Assembly (NCBI GenBank): GCA_034428935.1
Contig: DAOUHB010000165.1
Coordinates: forward strand, 7,885 to 71,884
Origin: JAAYZQ01 sp034428935
GTDB taxonomy: Bacteria; Chloroflexota; Anaerolineae; JAAYZQ01
Length of the DNA: 64,000 nucleotides
Direction of reading: 5' to 3'
The notes under the pieces were generated by a model. It had not been told where the DNA came from. It worked only from the letters and a program-made list of their open reading frames with translations, and ran no database searches. Position numbers and translations under genes: made by a program. Positions 17,449 to 25,385 of this stretch are shown here, in pieces (position 1 is the stretch's first letter; every line of letters begins with the position of its first letter).

Positions 17449-18380
17449 CGGTCGCCTTTACCGATTTCGTCTTTGAGAACCGGGACGAGATCCGCCTGGA
17501 GGGCTGCGAGTTCCGGATCTTTCCGCCACTGCGCACGGCCGCCGAGATCGTGGCTGCGGCGGAGGGCGCCGACGTCCTGTGCATGCGCGATCAGTTCGGG
17601 CAGGTTGGCCGCGAGGTCCTCGAGCGGCTGCCCGGGCTGAGGCTCATCGTCACCCGCTCCGTGGGCTACGATCATATCGAGCTGGACGAGGCCAGGCGCC
17701 ACGGCGTGGTGGTCTGTAACGTGCCGGACTATGGCGCGCACATGATCGCCGAACACGCCTTTGCGCTTCTCCTGGCCGTGGCACGGCACGTGGTGACGGG
17801 GCACAACCGCTACACCCAGGAACGCGTCTTTTCGGACCGGGGGCTGCAAGGCGTCGAACTGTACGGCAAGTGCCTGGGCGTCGTCGGCACGGGCCGCATC
17901 GGGCTCCACTCGGCCCGGCTGGCCCGCGCCTTTGGCATGGAGGTGCTGGCGCACGACGTGGCCCCCAACCGGGACGCGGCGCAGGCCATCGGTTTCCGCT
18001 ACGTCCCGCTGGAAGAGCTTCTGGCCGCGAGCGACGCCGTGACCCTGCACGTGGTCCTCAACGACAGCACCCATCACCTGCTGAACGCGGACCGGCTGGC
18101 GCTGATGAAGCAGGGGGCAATCCTGGTCAACACCTCCCGTGGCGGGGTGGTCGACACCCAGGCCCTCATTGCCGCCCTCGGCTCGGGCCACCTGGGCGGC
18201 GCCGGCCTGGACGTGCTGGAGGGCGAGCGCGACACCTATCACGACCTGGGCGGGCTGAACGTGGTGGTGACGCCCCACGTGGGCTGGTACACCGACGGCG
18301 CCGTGCGGCGCATCCTGCACGTGACGCTCGAGGACATTGTCGCTTTCATGCGCGGCGAGCCGATCAACCGGCTGGCCTGA
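17442..18380 (+). CDS. D-isomer-specific 2-hydroxyacid dehydrogenase
   Basis: A 312-residue NAD-dependent enzyme. The nucleotide-binding motif is GTGRIG at 149-154, and the catalytic triad is R233 (NTSRGG), E260 or E262, and H279 (TPHVGW). It is most like the D-lactate/glyoxylate dehydrogenase group. GTG 17442 overlaps the aldolase stop by 7 bp. In this operon it could reduce pyruvate to D-lactate to dispose of reductant, or act on a hydroxy-keto intermediate. Confidence 0.88.
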   Translation: MLTVAFTDFVFENRDEIRLEGCEFRIFPPLRTAAEIVAAAEGADVLCMRDQFGQVGREVLERLPGLRLIVTRSVGYDHIELDEARRHGVVVCNVPDYGAHMIAEHAFALLLAVARHVVTGHNRYTQERVFSDRGLQGVELYGKCLGVVGTGRIGLHSARLARAFGMEVLAHDVAPNRDAAQAIGFRYVPLEELLAASDAVTLHVVLNDSTHHLLNADRLALMKQGAILVNTSRGGVVDTQALIAALGSGHLGGAGLDVLEGERDTYHDLGGLNVVVTPHVGWYTDGAVRRILHVTLEDIVAFMRGEPINRLA

Positions 18381-18437
18381 GGGGCAGGGGGACCGCCCGG
18401 ATTCGAAGGTGCAGACAACCATGTTGACGGAACCAAG

Positions 18438-19340
18438 ATGAAGAAAAAGCTCCCCTGGCTGGGCGTGATGCGCCTCGACTATATGTACCTGGATGTGGGC
18501 TGTGTCCTGCTGGCCGCTGCGGCGGCCATCTATACCCACGGGCGCATCAACCTCTTTTACCTGCTACTGGCCTTTGTGGGCGGCATCTCGGCGCACATTG
18601 GCGTCAACGCGTTGAACGAGTACCTCGATTTCCGCAGTGGACTCGACTTCACAACCAACCGGACCCCCTTTAGCGGCGGCACCGGGACGCTGCCCGACAG
18701 GCCAGACCTGGCGCCGGTTGCCCTGGGCATCGCCGTGAGCGGCCTGTCCATCACGGTCCTCGTCGGGCTCTACTTCTGGCTCGTTCGGGGCTGGCCCATC
18801 GTACCCCTGGGGCTGTTGGGCCTGCTGCTCATCCTCACCTACACCACCTGGATTACCCGCCTGCCCGCCCTCACCCTGATCAACACCGGGACCGGGTTTG
18901 GCCTGTTGATGGTGACGGGCACATACTATGTGCTCACCGGTGCGTTTTCCTGGCCGGCGTTCTTCGCCGCCCTCCCGCCCTTCTTCCTGGGAAACAACCT
19001 GCAGTTGCTAAACCAGTTCCCCGACGTCGAGCCCGACAGGGCGGCGGGCCGCCGAAACCTGCCCATTCTGCTCGGCAGGCGAGCCGGCAGCGTCGTGTTC
19101 GGTTTGAACGTGCTGGCGACCTATGCCTCGCTCGTGGTCGGCGTGGGGCTGGGCTACCTGCCGGCAGCCACCCTGCTGGCCCTGCTGATCCTGCCCGTGG
19201 GCGTGGCCGCGGTCCGGGGCGTGCGCCGCTATGCAGACAACGTGCCCCAACTCGTGCCTTTCATGGGCTTTAACGTTCTCCTCAACGTCATCACGCCCGT
19301 GCTCATGGCCGTCGGCCTCTTCCTCGCGGCCTGGCTGTAG
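18438..19340 (+). CDS. UbiA-family prenyltransferase
   Basis: A 300-residue membrane protein with about eight or nine helices and two Asp-rich motifs of UbiA enzymes: NALNEYLDFRSGLD near 55-68 and NQFPDVEPDRAAGRRN near 192-206. Members prenylate aromatic acceptors, as MenA does in menaquinone synthesis. Overall it looks closest to the MenA/1,4-dihydroxy-2-naphthoate type, but no other men genes are in the window. The ribosome site is weak (GGAAC). Confidence 0.85.
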   Translation: MKKKLPWLGVMRLDYMYLDVGCVLLAAAAAIYTHGRINLFYLLLAFVGGISAHIGVNALNEYLDFRSGLDFTTNRTPFSGGTGTLPDRPDLAPVALGIAVSGLSITVLVGLYFWLVRGWPIVPLGLLGLLLILTYTTWITRLPALTLINTGTGFGLLMVTGTYYVLTGAFSWPAFFAALPPFFLGNNLQLLNQFPDVEPDRAAGRRNLPILLGRRAGSVVFGLNVLATYASLVVGVGLGYLPAATLLALLILPVGVAAVRGVRRYADNVPQLVPFMGFNVLLNVITPVLMAVGLFLAAWL

Positions 19341-19424
19341 GCAGCCCTGGGGCGGTCTGGCCCCTGCTCTCGCAACATTGCGTATCTCTGGCGCGGCTCG
19401 TGCGTCTGATCTATTGAGGTCACG

Positions 19425-20009
19425 TTGGGCCTGGGAGAAAAGCATTTGATCGAGGAGCGAGATCTGCTCCGGCGAGCACGACAGCTAGACGAGGCAGCTC
19501 TGGCGACCATCTTTGACACATACTTCCCCGCCCTGTACCGCTACTTCTACCATCACGTTCACCAGGCTCAGCTAGCTGAGGACCTGGCGGCCGAGGTCTT
19601 TTGCCGGCTGTTGGAGCAACTGGCCAAAAGATCCGGCCCCAGGCGTCACCTCAGGGCGTGGCTCTACCGGGTAGCGTACAACCTGGTCGTAGACAATTCC
19701 AGGCGGAGTGTCCATCGCAACCACGACTCGCTGGAAGAGGACACGGCTTGCGTAACACTGGACCTGGAAGAAAGAACCGACGCCTCGCTCTTGCGCGCGG
19801 AGGCCAGGGCGGCGCTGATGAGCCTGACTCCGCAGCAGCGAGAGGTGATTATTCTGAAGTTCCTGGAAGGGTACGAGAATCAGGAGGTCGCTCGGATTCT
19901 GGGTACCACGGTGGGGGCGGTCAAGGCCCTGCAGCATCGAGGGTTGGCCGCCATGGAGCAAGCCCTGAACGGAAGGCAAATCGCAGGGGGGAATGGACAT
20001 GCAGTTTGA
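19425..20009 (+). CDS. ECF-type RNA polymerase sigma factor
   Basis: A 194-residue sigma-70 family protein. Region 2 includes ALATIFDTYFPALYRYFYHHV and AEDLAAEVFCRLLEQL; region 4 includes LTPQQREVIILKFLEGYENQEVARILG with the helix-turn-helix and TTVGAVKALQHRGL. Start may be TTG 19425 (GAGG upstream) or TTG 19446 (GGGAGA upstream); the second fits the family's usual beginning better. The next gene overlaps by 17 bp and encodes its likely membrane-bound regulator. Confidence 0.88.
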   Translation: MGLGEKHLIEERDLLRRARQLDEAALATIFDTYFPALYRYFYHHVHQAQLAEDLAAEVFCRLLEQLAKRSGPRRHLRAWLYRVAYNLVVDNSRRSVHRNHDSLEEDTACVTLDLEERTDASLLRAEARAALMSLTPQQREVIILKFLEGYENQEVARILGTTVGAVKALQHRGLAAMEQALNGRQIAGGNGHAV

Positions 20010-21180
20010 GCGCATCGACGAGGAGCTGGCGGGAGCTTTGGATTGCCTGCGCGAGGTGCCGCCGCCGGACCCGGAGAGCCTGGCTTATCAGCGGCTGGCG
20101 TTCACGGGACGGGTGCGCCGCACCCGCCAGGCCGCTGCTGGTGTGGGACCCGCCGGCCGAGTTCGAAGGATGTTCTGGCAGCCGTACCAGTTTCATGACA
20201 CAAGGAGGAACCCAATGGTACGTGTACTCGTTGCTTTGGCCGTGATGTTCGTCGGGGGAGGCGGTGGCGCGATCTATGCCGCGGATGCGGCTGTCCCCGG
20301 CGATCTGCTATATGGCCTCGATCGAGCGGTAGAATCGCTGCAGTTGCGGCTGAGTACCAGCTCAGAAGTCGCTGCCGGCCTGCTGAACTCGTTTGCCAGC
20401 GAGCGGTTGCAGGAGGCAGATCAATTGGCGGCTGCCGGGGATGCAGAAAACGCGGCAGCGGCCATGACCGCTTATGACAACGCGATGCTTGACCTGAGCG
20501 CGCACCTGACGGCCGCCGCCATTGGCCAGGAAGAACCGGAGCCCACCGAGACGTCGACGACCGAGCCATCCGCCACGCCGGCGCCCAGCGAGACCGCCAC
20601 GACCGAGCCCTCGGCCACGCCGGCGCCCAGCGAGACCGCCACGACCGAGCCGTCCGCCACACCGACGCCCACCGAGACCGCCACCGTCGAGCCGTCGGCT
20701 ACCCCGGAACCCGCAGGCACCTGCGTCGGGGTCGATCCCCATCCCGTGGGCGAGAGGCTTGCCGAGGAGTACGGCGTGCCCTACGAAGACGTCATGGAGT
20801 GGTTCTGCGAGGGCAACTTTGGCTTCGGCGAGATCAAGCTCGCCCTGGCTGCCGGCGAAAAGGCGGACATGGCACCCGAAGAGCTGCTGGACATGAAGGA
20901 TGAACTTGGCGGCTGGGGCCTGGTCTGGCAAGAGTTGGGTCTGAAGGGCAAGGACAAGGATAAGGGCGACGATAACGGCGACGACACGGGGGCACCGGAA
21001 GAAGGATCGCAAGACACGCCAGACGCTGCTTCGAAGGACAAAGACAAGGACAAGGACAAAGACAAAGACAAGGACAAAGACAAAGACAAGGACAAGGACA
21101 AAGACAAGGACAAGGACAAGGACACGGGCAACGACAACGACAAGGACAAGGACAAGGACAAGGATAAGGATAAGCCGTAA
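19993..21180 (+). CDS. DUF5667-like membrane protein with (Lys-Asp)n tail, probable anti-sigma factor
   Basis: A 395-residue protein translated from ATG 19993, overlapping the sigma gene. Residues 1-75 are cytosolic; one membrane helix (VRVLVALAVMFVGGGGGAIYAA) is near 76-97. A DUF5667-like block follows (AVPGDLLYGLDRAVESLQLRLS, then ASERLQEADQLAAAGD). Residues about 185-237 are a 14-residue Thr/Glu/Pro repeat, about 240-310 a small acidic domain, and the last ~55 residues almost only Lys-Asp. The arrangement is that of an anti-sigma factor holding the adjacent ECF sigma, with an exported sensor part; the highly charged tail may bind wall polymers or cations. Confidence 0.72.
   Translation: MDMQFERIDEELAGALDCLREVPPPDPESLAYQRLAFTGRVRRTRQAAAGVGPAGRVRRMFWQPYQFHDTRRNPMVRVLVALAVMFVGGGGGAIYAADAAVPGDLLYGLDRAVESLQLRLSTSSEVAAGLLNSFASERLQEADQLAAAGDAENAAAAMTAYDNAMLDLSAHLTAAAIGQEEPEPTETSTTEPSATPAPSETATTEPSATPAPSETATTEPSATPTPTETATVEPSATPEPAGTCVGVDPHPVGERLAEEYGVPYEDVMEWFCEGNFGFGEIKLALAAGEKADMAPEELLDMKDELGGWGLVWQELGLKGKDKDKGDDNGDDTGAPEEGSQDTPDAASKDKDKDKDKDKDKDKDKDKDKDKDKDKDKDTGNDNDKDKDKDKDKDKP
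20553..20706 (+). repeat. In-gene 42-bp tandem repeat
   Basis: About three and a half copies of a 42-bp unit encode the 14-residue peptide TTEPSATPAPSETA, a flexible extracytoplasmic linker. Confidence 0.75.
21036..21177 (+). repeat. Hexanucleotide (GACAAR)n microsatellite in the 3' end of the DUF5667 gene
   Basis: A run of roughly two dozen GACAAG/GACAAA/GATAAG hexamers, with one short interruption near 21121-21140, encodes the Lys-Asp tail. Because the unit is six bases, length changes stay in frame. Confidence 0.85.
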
Positions 21181-21222
21181 CCGACGAACGATCGCCCATG
21201 ATTGGGCTCAAGCAGAAATAAA

Positions 21223-21252
21223 AAAAGAACTGGCCGGCCGGCCAGTTCTTTT
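21223..21252. terminator. Bidirectional rho-independent terminator
   Basis: A 30-bp perfect palindrome with A-run and T-run flanks and a GC core (TGGCCGGCCGGCCA), 42 bp after the DUF5667 gene. Confidence 0.9.
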
Positions 21253-21292
21253 GTTGCCCGCGGTTGGCCGCCCACCTTGCCTGGTATGAGAA

Positions 21293-21321
21293 TTGCATTC
21301 TTTTGAAAACAATAGTATAAT
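21293..21321 (+). promoter_or_regulatory. Promoter of the histidine kinase cluster
   Basis: TTGCAT (21293-21298), a 17-bp AT-rich spacer and TATAAT (21316-21321) give an expected leader of about 147 nt before the kinase ATG. Nothing further was recognised in that leader. Confidence 0.75.
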
Positions 21322-21474
21322 TCTTATCTTGTAATGGAGCGCCCAAGACGAGTCCTGGCCGCTGCCTGACAAGGGCAAGATGGACGTTACCCGCCTGCGC
21401 GCGGCACGCTGAGAGCCAGGCCGCTCGCCACACAGCCTGTAAGCTCCAAGAAGGGGGTTCGATAGATATCGGCA

Positions 21475-23985
21475 ATGGGATTCTGGAAAAAGAGTCTCAT
21501 GGCCCGCCTGGTCGGCTATTTTCTGGTTCTGTCACTGCTGACCGCCGGCCTGGTCGGCTATGCAGTGTACGTGCAGGCGACCAACGACCTCCAACAGTCG
21601 GTGATCGATCGCCTGGCGGCCGTCGCCAGCCTCAAGGAGGACGCCCTCACCCGCTGGGTCAACGACCAGAGCCGGAACCTCGTCTTTGTGGCCTGGATGC
21701 CCAGCATCCAGGCACAGGCCGGCCGGGCATTGGACGCGGCCCAATCGCCCCGCGTCCGCCAGGCATCGCAGGACGTGCTGGCCGGCAATCTGATATCCAT
21801 CGTCAGCAGCATGTCGGATGCCGAAGAGCTATTCGTCATGGACCTGGAGGGCAGGATCGTCGTATCCACTGACAGAAGCCACGAGGGTTCTTCGCAGGCC
21901 GAGGCCCCCCTTTATCTGCAGGGGCGCTCCAACACCTACGTGCAGCCCTTCCGCCCCTCGCCATACAGCGGCAAGCCAATGATGGCCGTGGCTACCCCCC
22001 TGTTCAACAACAGCAGGCGGCGAATCGGGGTGCTGGCAGCCTATCTGAGCTCGGAACGAGTGGAGCGGATCATCCAGGAGCGTTCCGGCCTGGGCGAGAC
22101 CGGCGAGAGCTACCTGGTGGATGCCGCGGGGACGGCGGTCACCGCGCCCGCGCCGCGCACGCAAGGGATTGCGGGCCTGCAGAACTTGACCTCGGAGGGG
22201 ATCGCCGCCGCGCTGGACGGCGAGAGTGGCGCCAGCCTGTACCGGAACTACCGGGACGTGCCCGTGGTCGGCGTCTACCGCTGGCTGCCGGACCAGGAAG
22301 TGGCCCTCGTGGCCGAGATGAGCCGCGCCGAGGCCTTTGCCCCGGCCGCCCGGATGGCCCGGGCGATCCTGGTCATGGGCGCCGTGACAGCCGCGGCCCT
22401 GGCCATCGGCCTGTACTTCCTGGCGCGGCAGATCGCGCGCCCCATCCTGGCCATCGCTCAGACGGCCAGCAAGGTGGCCGCCGGGGACCTGTCGCAGAGC
22501 ACGCCGGTCATGACCGACGACGAGGTGGGGGTGCTGGCGCGGGCCTTTAACCAGATGACGGCCCAACTGCGTGTCTTTTACCAGGAGCTGGAAAGCCGGG
22601 TGGCGGAGCGAACGCGGGACCTGGCCGACGCCAACTCCCGCCTGCGCTCGGAGATGGGCGAGCGCAGGCGGGTGGAGGAAAGGCTGCGCCACCAGAACGA
22701 GTACCTGGCAGCGCTCCACGAGACCGCCCTGGGGCTCATGAGCCGCCTGGAGCTGGAGGAGCTGTTCCAGGACCTGGTGACCCGTGCCGGCCAACTGCTG
22801 GGCACGGGCCACGGCTTTGTCTTTATCGCCGATTTGGAGGGCGACGCCATCGAGTGCAAGGTGGGGATTGGCGCCTTCGAGCCCATGGTCGGTCTGCGCG
22901 TGGGCCGGGGGGAAGGACTATCCGGCCGGGTCTGGCAGAGCGGGCAACCCGTCACCATCGACGACTATGATGCCTGGCACGGGCGGTTGCCGGCCTTCCC
23001 TGCCGATACCCTTCGAGCGGGCGTCGGCGTGCCCCTGACCTCGGGCTCAGAGACCGTGGGCGTCCTCGGCCTGGCCTACAACGGGGCACCGGGCCGGACC
23101 TTTGGCGAGGCCGAGGTCGAGTTGCTGACGCGCTTTGCGGGCCTGGCCTCCATTGCCATCGACAACGCGCGCCTCTTTGCCATGAGCCAGGAGGCCCGGG
23201 CCCTTGCCGAGGCGGCCAACGTCGCCAAGAGCCAGTTCCTGGCCAGCGTGAGCCACGAACTGCGGACGCCCCTGACCTCTATCCTGGGCTTTACCCGGCT
23301 GGTTCACAAGCGCATCGAAGAGCGCATCGTTCCCCTGATCTCCACGGGCGACGCCAGGACCGAAAAGACGCTCAAGCAGGTGGAGGACAACCTGAACATC
23401 ATCCTCCTGGAGGGCCAGCGGCTGACAGAGCTGATCAACGACTTGTTGGACCTGGAAAAGATCGAGGCGGGCAAGGTCGAGTGGCACATGCAACCGCTCC
23501 ACATCGCCGACGTGGTCGACCAGGCCGCCGCCGGCACGGCGTCGCTGTTCGAGGAGAAAAGGCTGTCGTTGGTCCGGGCCGTGCCCCGCGAGCTGGCCGT
23601 GTGTGGCGACCGGGATCGGCTGGTGCAAGTGATGGTCAACCTCTTTTCCAATGCGGTCAAGTTCACGGCCAGGGGGACCATCACCGTGCACGCCTGGGAA
23701 GAGCCGGGGCAGGTCGTCGTGAGCGTGGCCGACCCGGGCATCGGCATATCCCCTGCCGACCAGGAGCACCTGTTCGAGAAGTTTGTGCAGGTGGGCAACA
23801 CGCTGACCGGCAAGCCCAGGGGAACCGGGCTGGGCTTGGCCATCAGCCGCGAGATCGTGACACATCACGGCGGGCGCATCTGGGTCGAGAGCGAGCCCGG
23901 CGTGGGCAGCACCTTCTCGTTCACCCTGCCCACGAGAAAGGAGCCGGAAAACGATGGCAAGAGCGACGAAACCATCCCGTCCTGA
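21475..23985 (+). CDS. Membrane sensor histidine kinase (Cache-HAMP-GAF-HisKA-HATPase)
   Basis: An 836-residue kinase. A first membrane helix (about 11-31) and second (about 298-320) flank an extracytoplasmic dCache-like sensor. HAMP follows (RQIARPILAIAQTASKVAAGDLS), then a coiled coil, a GAF domain (about 415-570), HisKA with the phospho-acceptor H594 in SHELRTPLT, and the ATPase with NLFSNAVKFT, DPGIGI and GTGLGLAI. The ATG at 21475 has no close ribosome site. The next gene, a solute-binding protein, overlaps its 3' end by 32 bp. Confidence 0.92.
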   Translation: MGFWKKSLMARLVGYFLVLSLLTAGLVGYAVYVQATNDLQQSVIDRLAAVASLKEDALTRWVNDQSRNLVFVAWMPSIQAQAGRALDAAQSPRVRQASQDVLAGNLISIVSSMSDAEELFVMDLEGRIVVSTDRSHEGSSQAEAPLYLQGRSNTYVQPFRPSPYSGKPMMAVATPLFNNSRRRIGVLAAYLSSERVERIIQERSGLGETGESYLVDAAGTAVTAPAPRTQGIAGLQNLTSEGIAAALDGESGASLYRNYRDVPVVGVYRWLPDQEVALVAEMSRAEAFAPAARMARAILVMGAVTAAALAIGLYFLARQIARPILAIAQTASKVAAGDLSQSTPVMTDDEVGVLARAFNQMTAQLRVFYQELESRVAERTRDLADANSRLRSEMGERRRVEERLRHQNEYLAALHETALGLMSRLELEELFQDLVTRAGQLLGTGHGFVFIADLEGDAIECKVGIGAFEPMVGLRVGRGEGLSGRVWQSGQPVTIDDYDAWHGRLPAFPADTLRAGVGVPLTSGSETVGVLGLAYNGAPGRTFGEAEVELLTRFAGLASIAIDNARLFAMSQEARALAEAANVAKSQFLASVSHELRTPLTSILGFTRLVHKRIEERIVPLISTGDARTEKTLKQVEDNLNIILLEGQRLTELINDLLDLEKIEAGKVEWHMQPLHIADVVDQAAAGTASLFEEKRLSLVRAVPRELAVCGDRDRLVQVMVNLFSNAVKFTARGTITVHAWEEPGQVVVSVADPGIGISPADQEHLFEKFVQVGNTLTGKPRGTGLGLAISREIVTHHGGRIWVESEPGVGSTFSFTLPTRKEPENDGKSDETIPS

Positions 23986-24931
23986 CCCGGGACCTCGATG
24001 GTGGCTGGCCGCCGGCCTGGTCCTGGTGCTGGTGGCCGCTTGTGGCCCCACGCCAGCTCCCACCGTCGCGACCCCCGGTCCGGCCGGATCCCTGGCAGCC
24101 ATCCTGCAGCGGGGGACCCTGGTGGTCGCCACAGAGGCGGACTATGCGCCGCAGTCGGAGCTCAATCCGGACGAGGTCCGGGCGCAGGATACCCGGTGCG
24201 CGCCAAATCAGCGGACGGAGAACCAGTTCGAGGGGTTCGACGTCGACGTGGCGCGAGAGGTGGCGAGCCGGCTCGGCGTGGAGCTGTGCCTGGTGACGCC
24301 ACGCTGGACCCAGGTGGTGAGCGGCAACTGGGACGACCTCTGGGACGCGAGCATCGGCTCGATGGTCATCACCCCCGAGCGGATGCAGGCCCTCTACTTC
24401 TCCCAGCCGTACACCAGCGGTGCGGCCGTGCTGTTCGTCCACGAGGACAACGACACGGTGGTCAAGCCCGAGAACCTGTCGGGCAAGCGGATCGGGGTGT
24501 GCGCCGGCTGTGCTTACGAGGCATACCTGGAGCACACGCTGGTGGTCCCCACCCAGCAGATCGATTTTGCCATCGACGATCCCATCATCGTCGGCTATGA
24601 CACCGACACCTCGGCGCTGCAGGATCTGGCGGCAGGCGATGGCGTCCGGCTGGATGCCGTGCTCACCGATCCCGATACCGGCCGATCCGCCATCCAGAGC
24701 GGCTTGCCGCTGAAACGGCTGGGCGGGCCGCTGTACTATGACTTTGTGGCCGCGGCCGTGGACAAGAGCAGCCATCTGGATCCGGTGCCCCTGGTGAAAA
24801 GGCTGAGCGAGATCATCCAGGAGATGCACGGCGACGGCACCCTGGCGCGCCTTTCCACGCAATACTATGGCGCCGACTGGGCCCAATACGCTGCCCAATT
24901 CGACATCGAGGCCCTCGAGCAGTACCCGTAA
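23954..24931 (+). CDS. Family 3 extracellular solute-binding lipoprotein
   Basis: A 325-residue lipoprotein with a signal peptide ending LVAAC (lipobox) and a type II periplasmic-binding fold typical of amino-acid ABC transporters: GTLVVATEADYAP, FEGFDVDVAREVASRLG, ISQPYT-like YFSQPYTSGAAV, and LSGKRIGVCAGCAYEAYL. An insertion with an extra Cys (near 75-95) and CAGC are unusual. No permease or ATPase gene is adjacent. It lies between a histidine kinase and a receiver gene, so it may present a ligand to the kinase rather than serve transport. Confidence 0.85.
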   Translation: MARATKPSRPDPGPRWWLAAGLVLVLVAACGPTPAPTVATPGPAGSLAAILQRGTLVVATEADYAPQSELNPDEVRAQDTRCAPNQRTENQFEGFDVDVAREVASRLGVELCLVTPRWTQVVSGNWDDLWDASIGSMVITPERMQALYFSQPYTSGAAVLFVHEDNDTVVKPENLSGKRIGVCAGCAYEAYLEHTLVVPTQQIDFAIDDPIIVGYDTDTSALQDLAAGDGVRLDAVLTDPDTGRSAIQSGLPLKRLGGPLYYDFVAAAVDKSSHLDPVPLVKRLSEIIQEMHGDGTLARLSTQYYGADWAQYAAQFDIEALEQYP

Positions 24932-24992
24932 TGGCTTGAGTTGAACCCGCAGCTTGACTGCGGGCACCACCGACCACGGTAAGGAGGACAAG

Positions 24993-25385
24993 ATGGTTGG
25001 ATCTGTTCTTGTCGCCGACGACGAAGCCCACATCCGCCTGCTCATCGAGCAGGCGCTGGAAGACCTGGAAGATCGTGGGGTCGTGATCCTAATGGCCGAG
25101 CACGGTATCCAGGCCCTGGAGATGATCCGTGCCCAGAAACCCCGCCTGGCGTTCCTGGACATCATGATGCCCAGGATGAACGGCTACGAAGTGTGCCGGG
25201 CCGTCCGCGATGACCTCGGCCTGCAGGACGTGTACCTGGTGCTCCTGACTGCCAAGGGTCAGACGGCAGACCGGCAGCTCGGCGAGCAGTCGGGGGCCGA
25301 TCTCTATCTCACCAAGCCCTTCGACCCGGATGAGCTGCTCGAGATCGCCGAGATGGTCCTGGGAGCGGAATCGTGGCCGAGCTAA
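24993..25385 (+). CDS. Single-domain response regulator
   Basis: A 130-residue CheY-like receiver without output domain. The acidic pocket is DDE near 9-11, the phospho-acceptor is D56 in LDIMMPRMNG, and K108 is in LTKPF. ATG 24993 has a strong AAGGAGG site. It is followed, with a 13-bp overlap, by a PP2C-type phosphatase, suggesting a phosphorelay in which the receiver controls the phosphatase. Confidence 0.92.
   Translation: MVGSVLVADDEAHIRLLIEQALEDLEDRGVVILMAEHGIQALEMIRAQKPRLAFLDIMMPRMNGYEVCRAVRDDLGLQDVYLVLLTAKGQTADRQLGEQSGADLYLTKPFDPDELLEIAEMVLGAESWPS

Noticed and set aside
19361..19424. ECF-type autoregulated promoter before the first sigma gene
   Set aside because: GCAAC and CGTG are present, but their spacing (over 20 bp) does not match ECF promoters.
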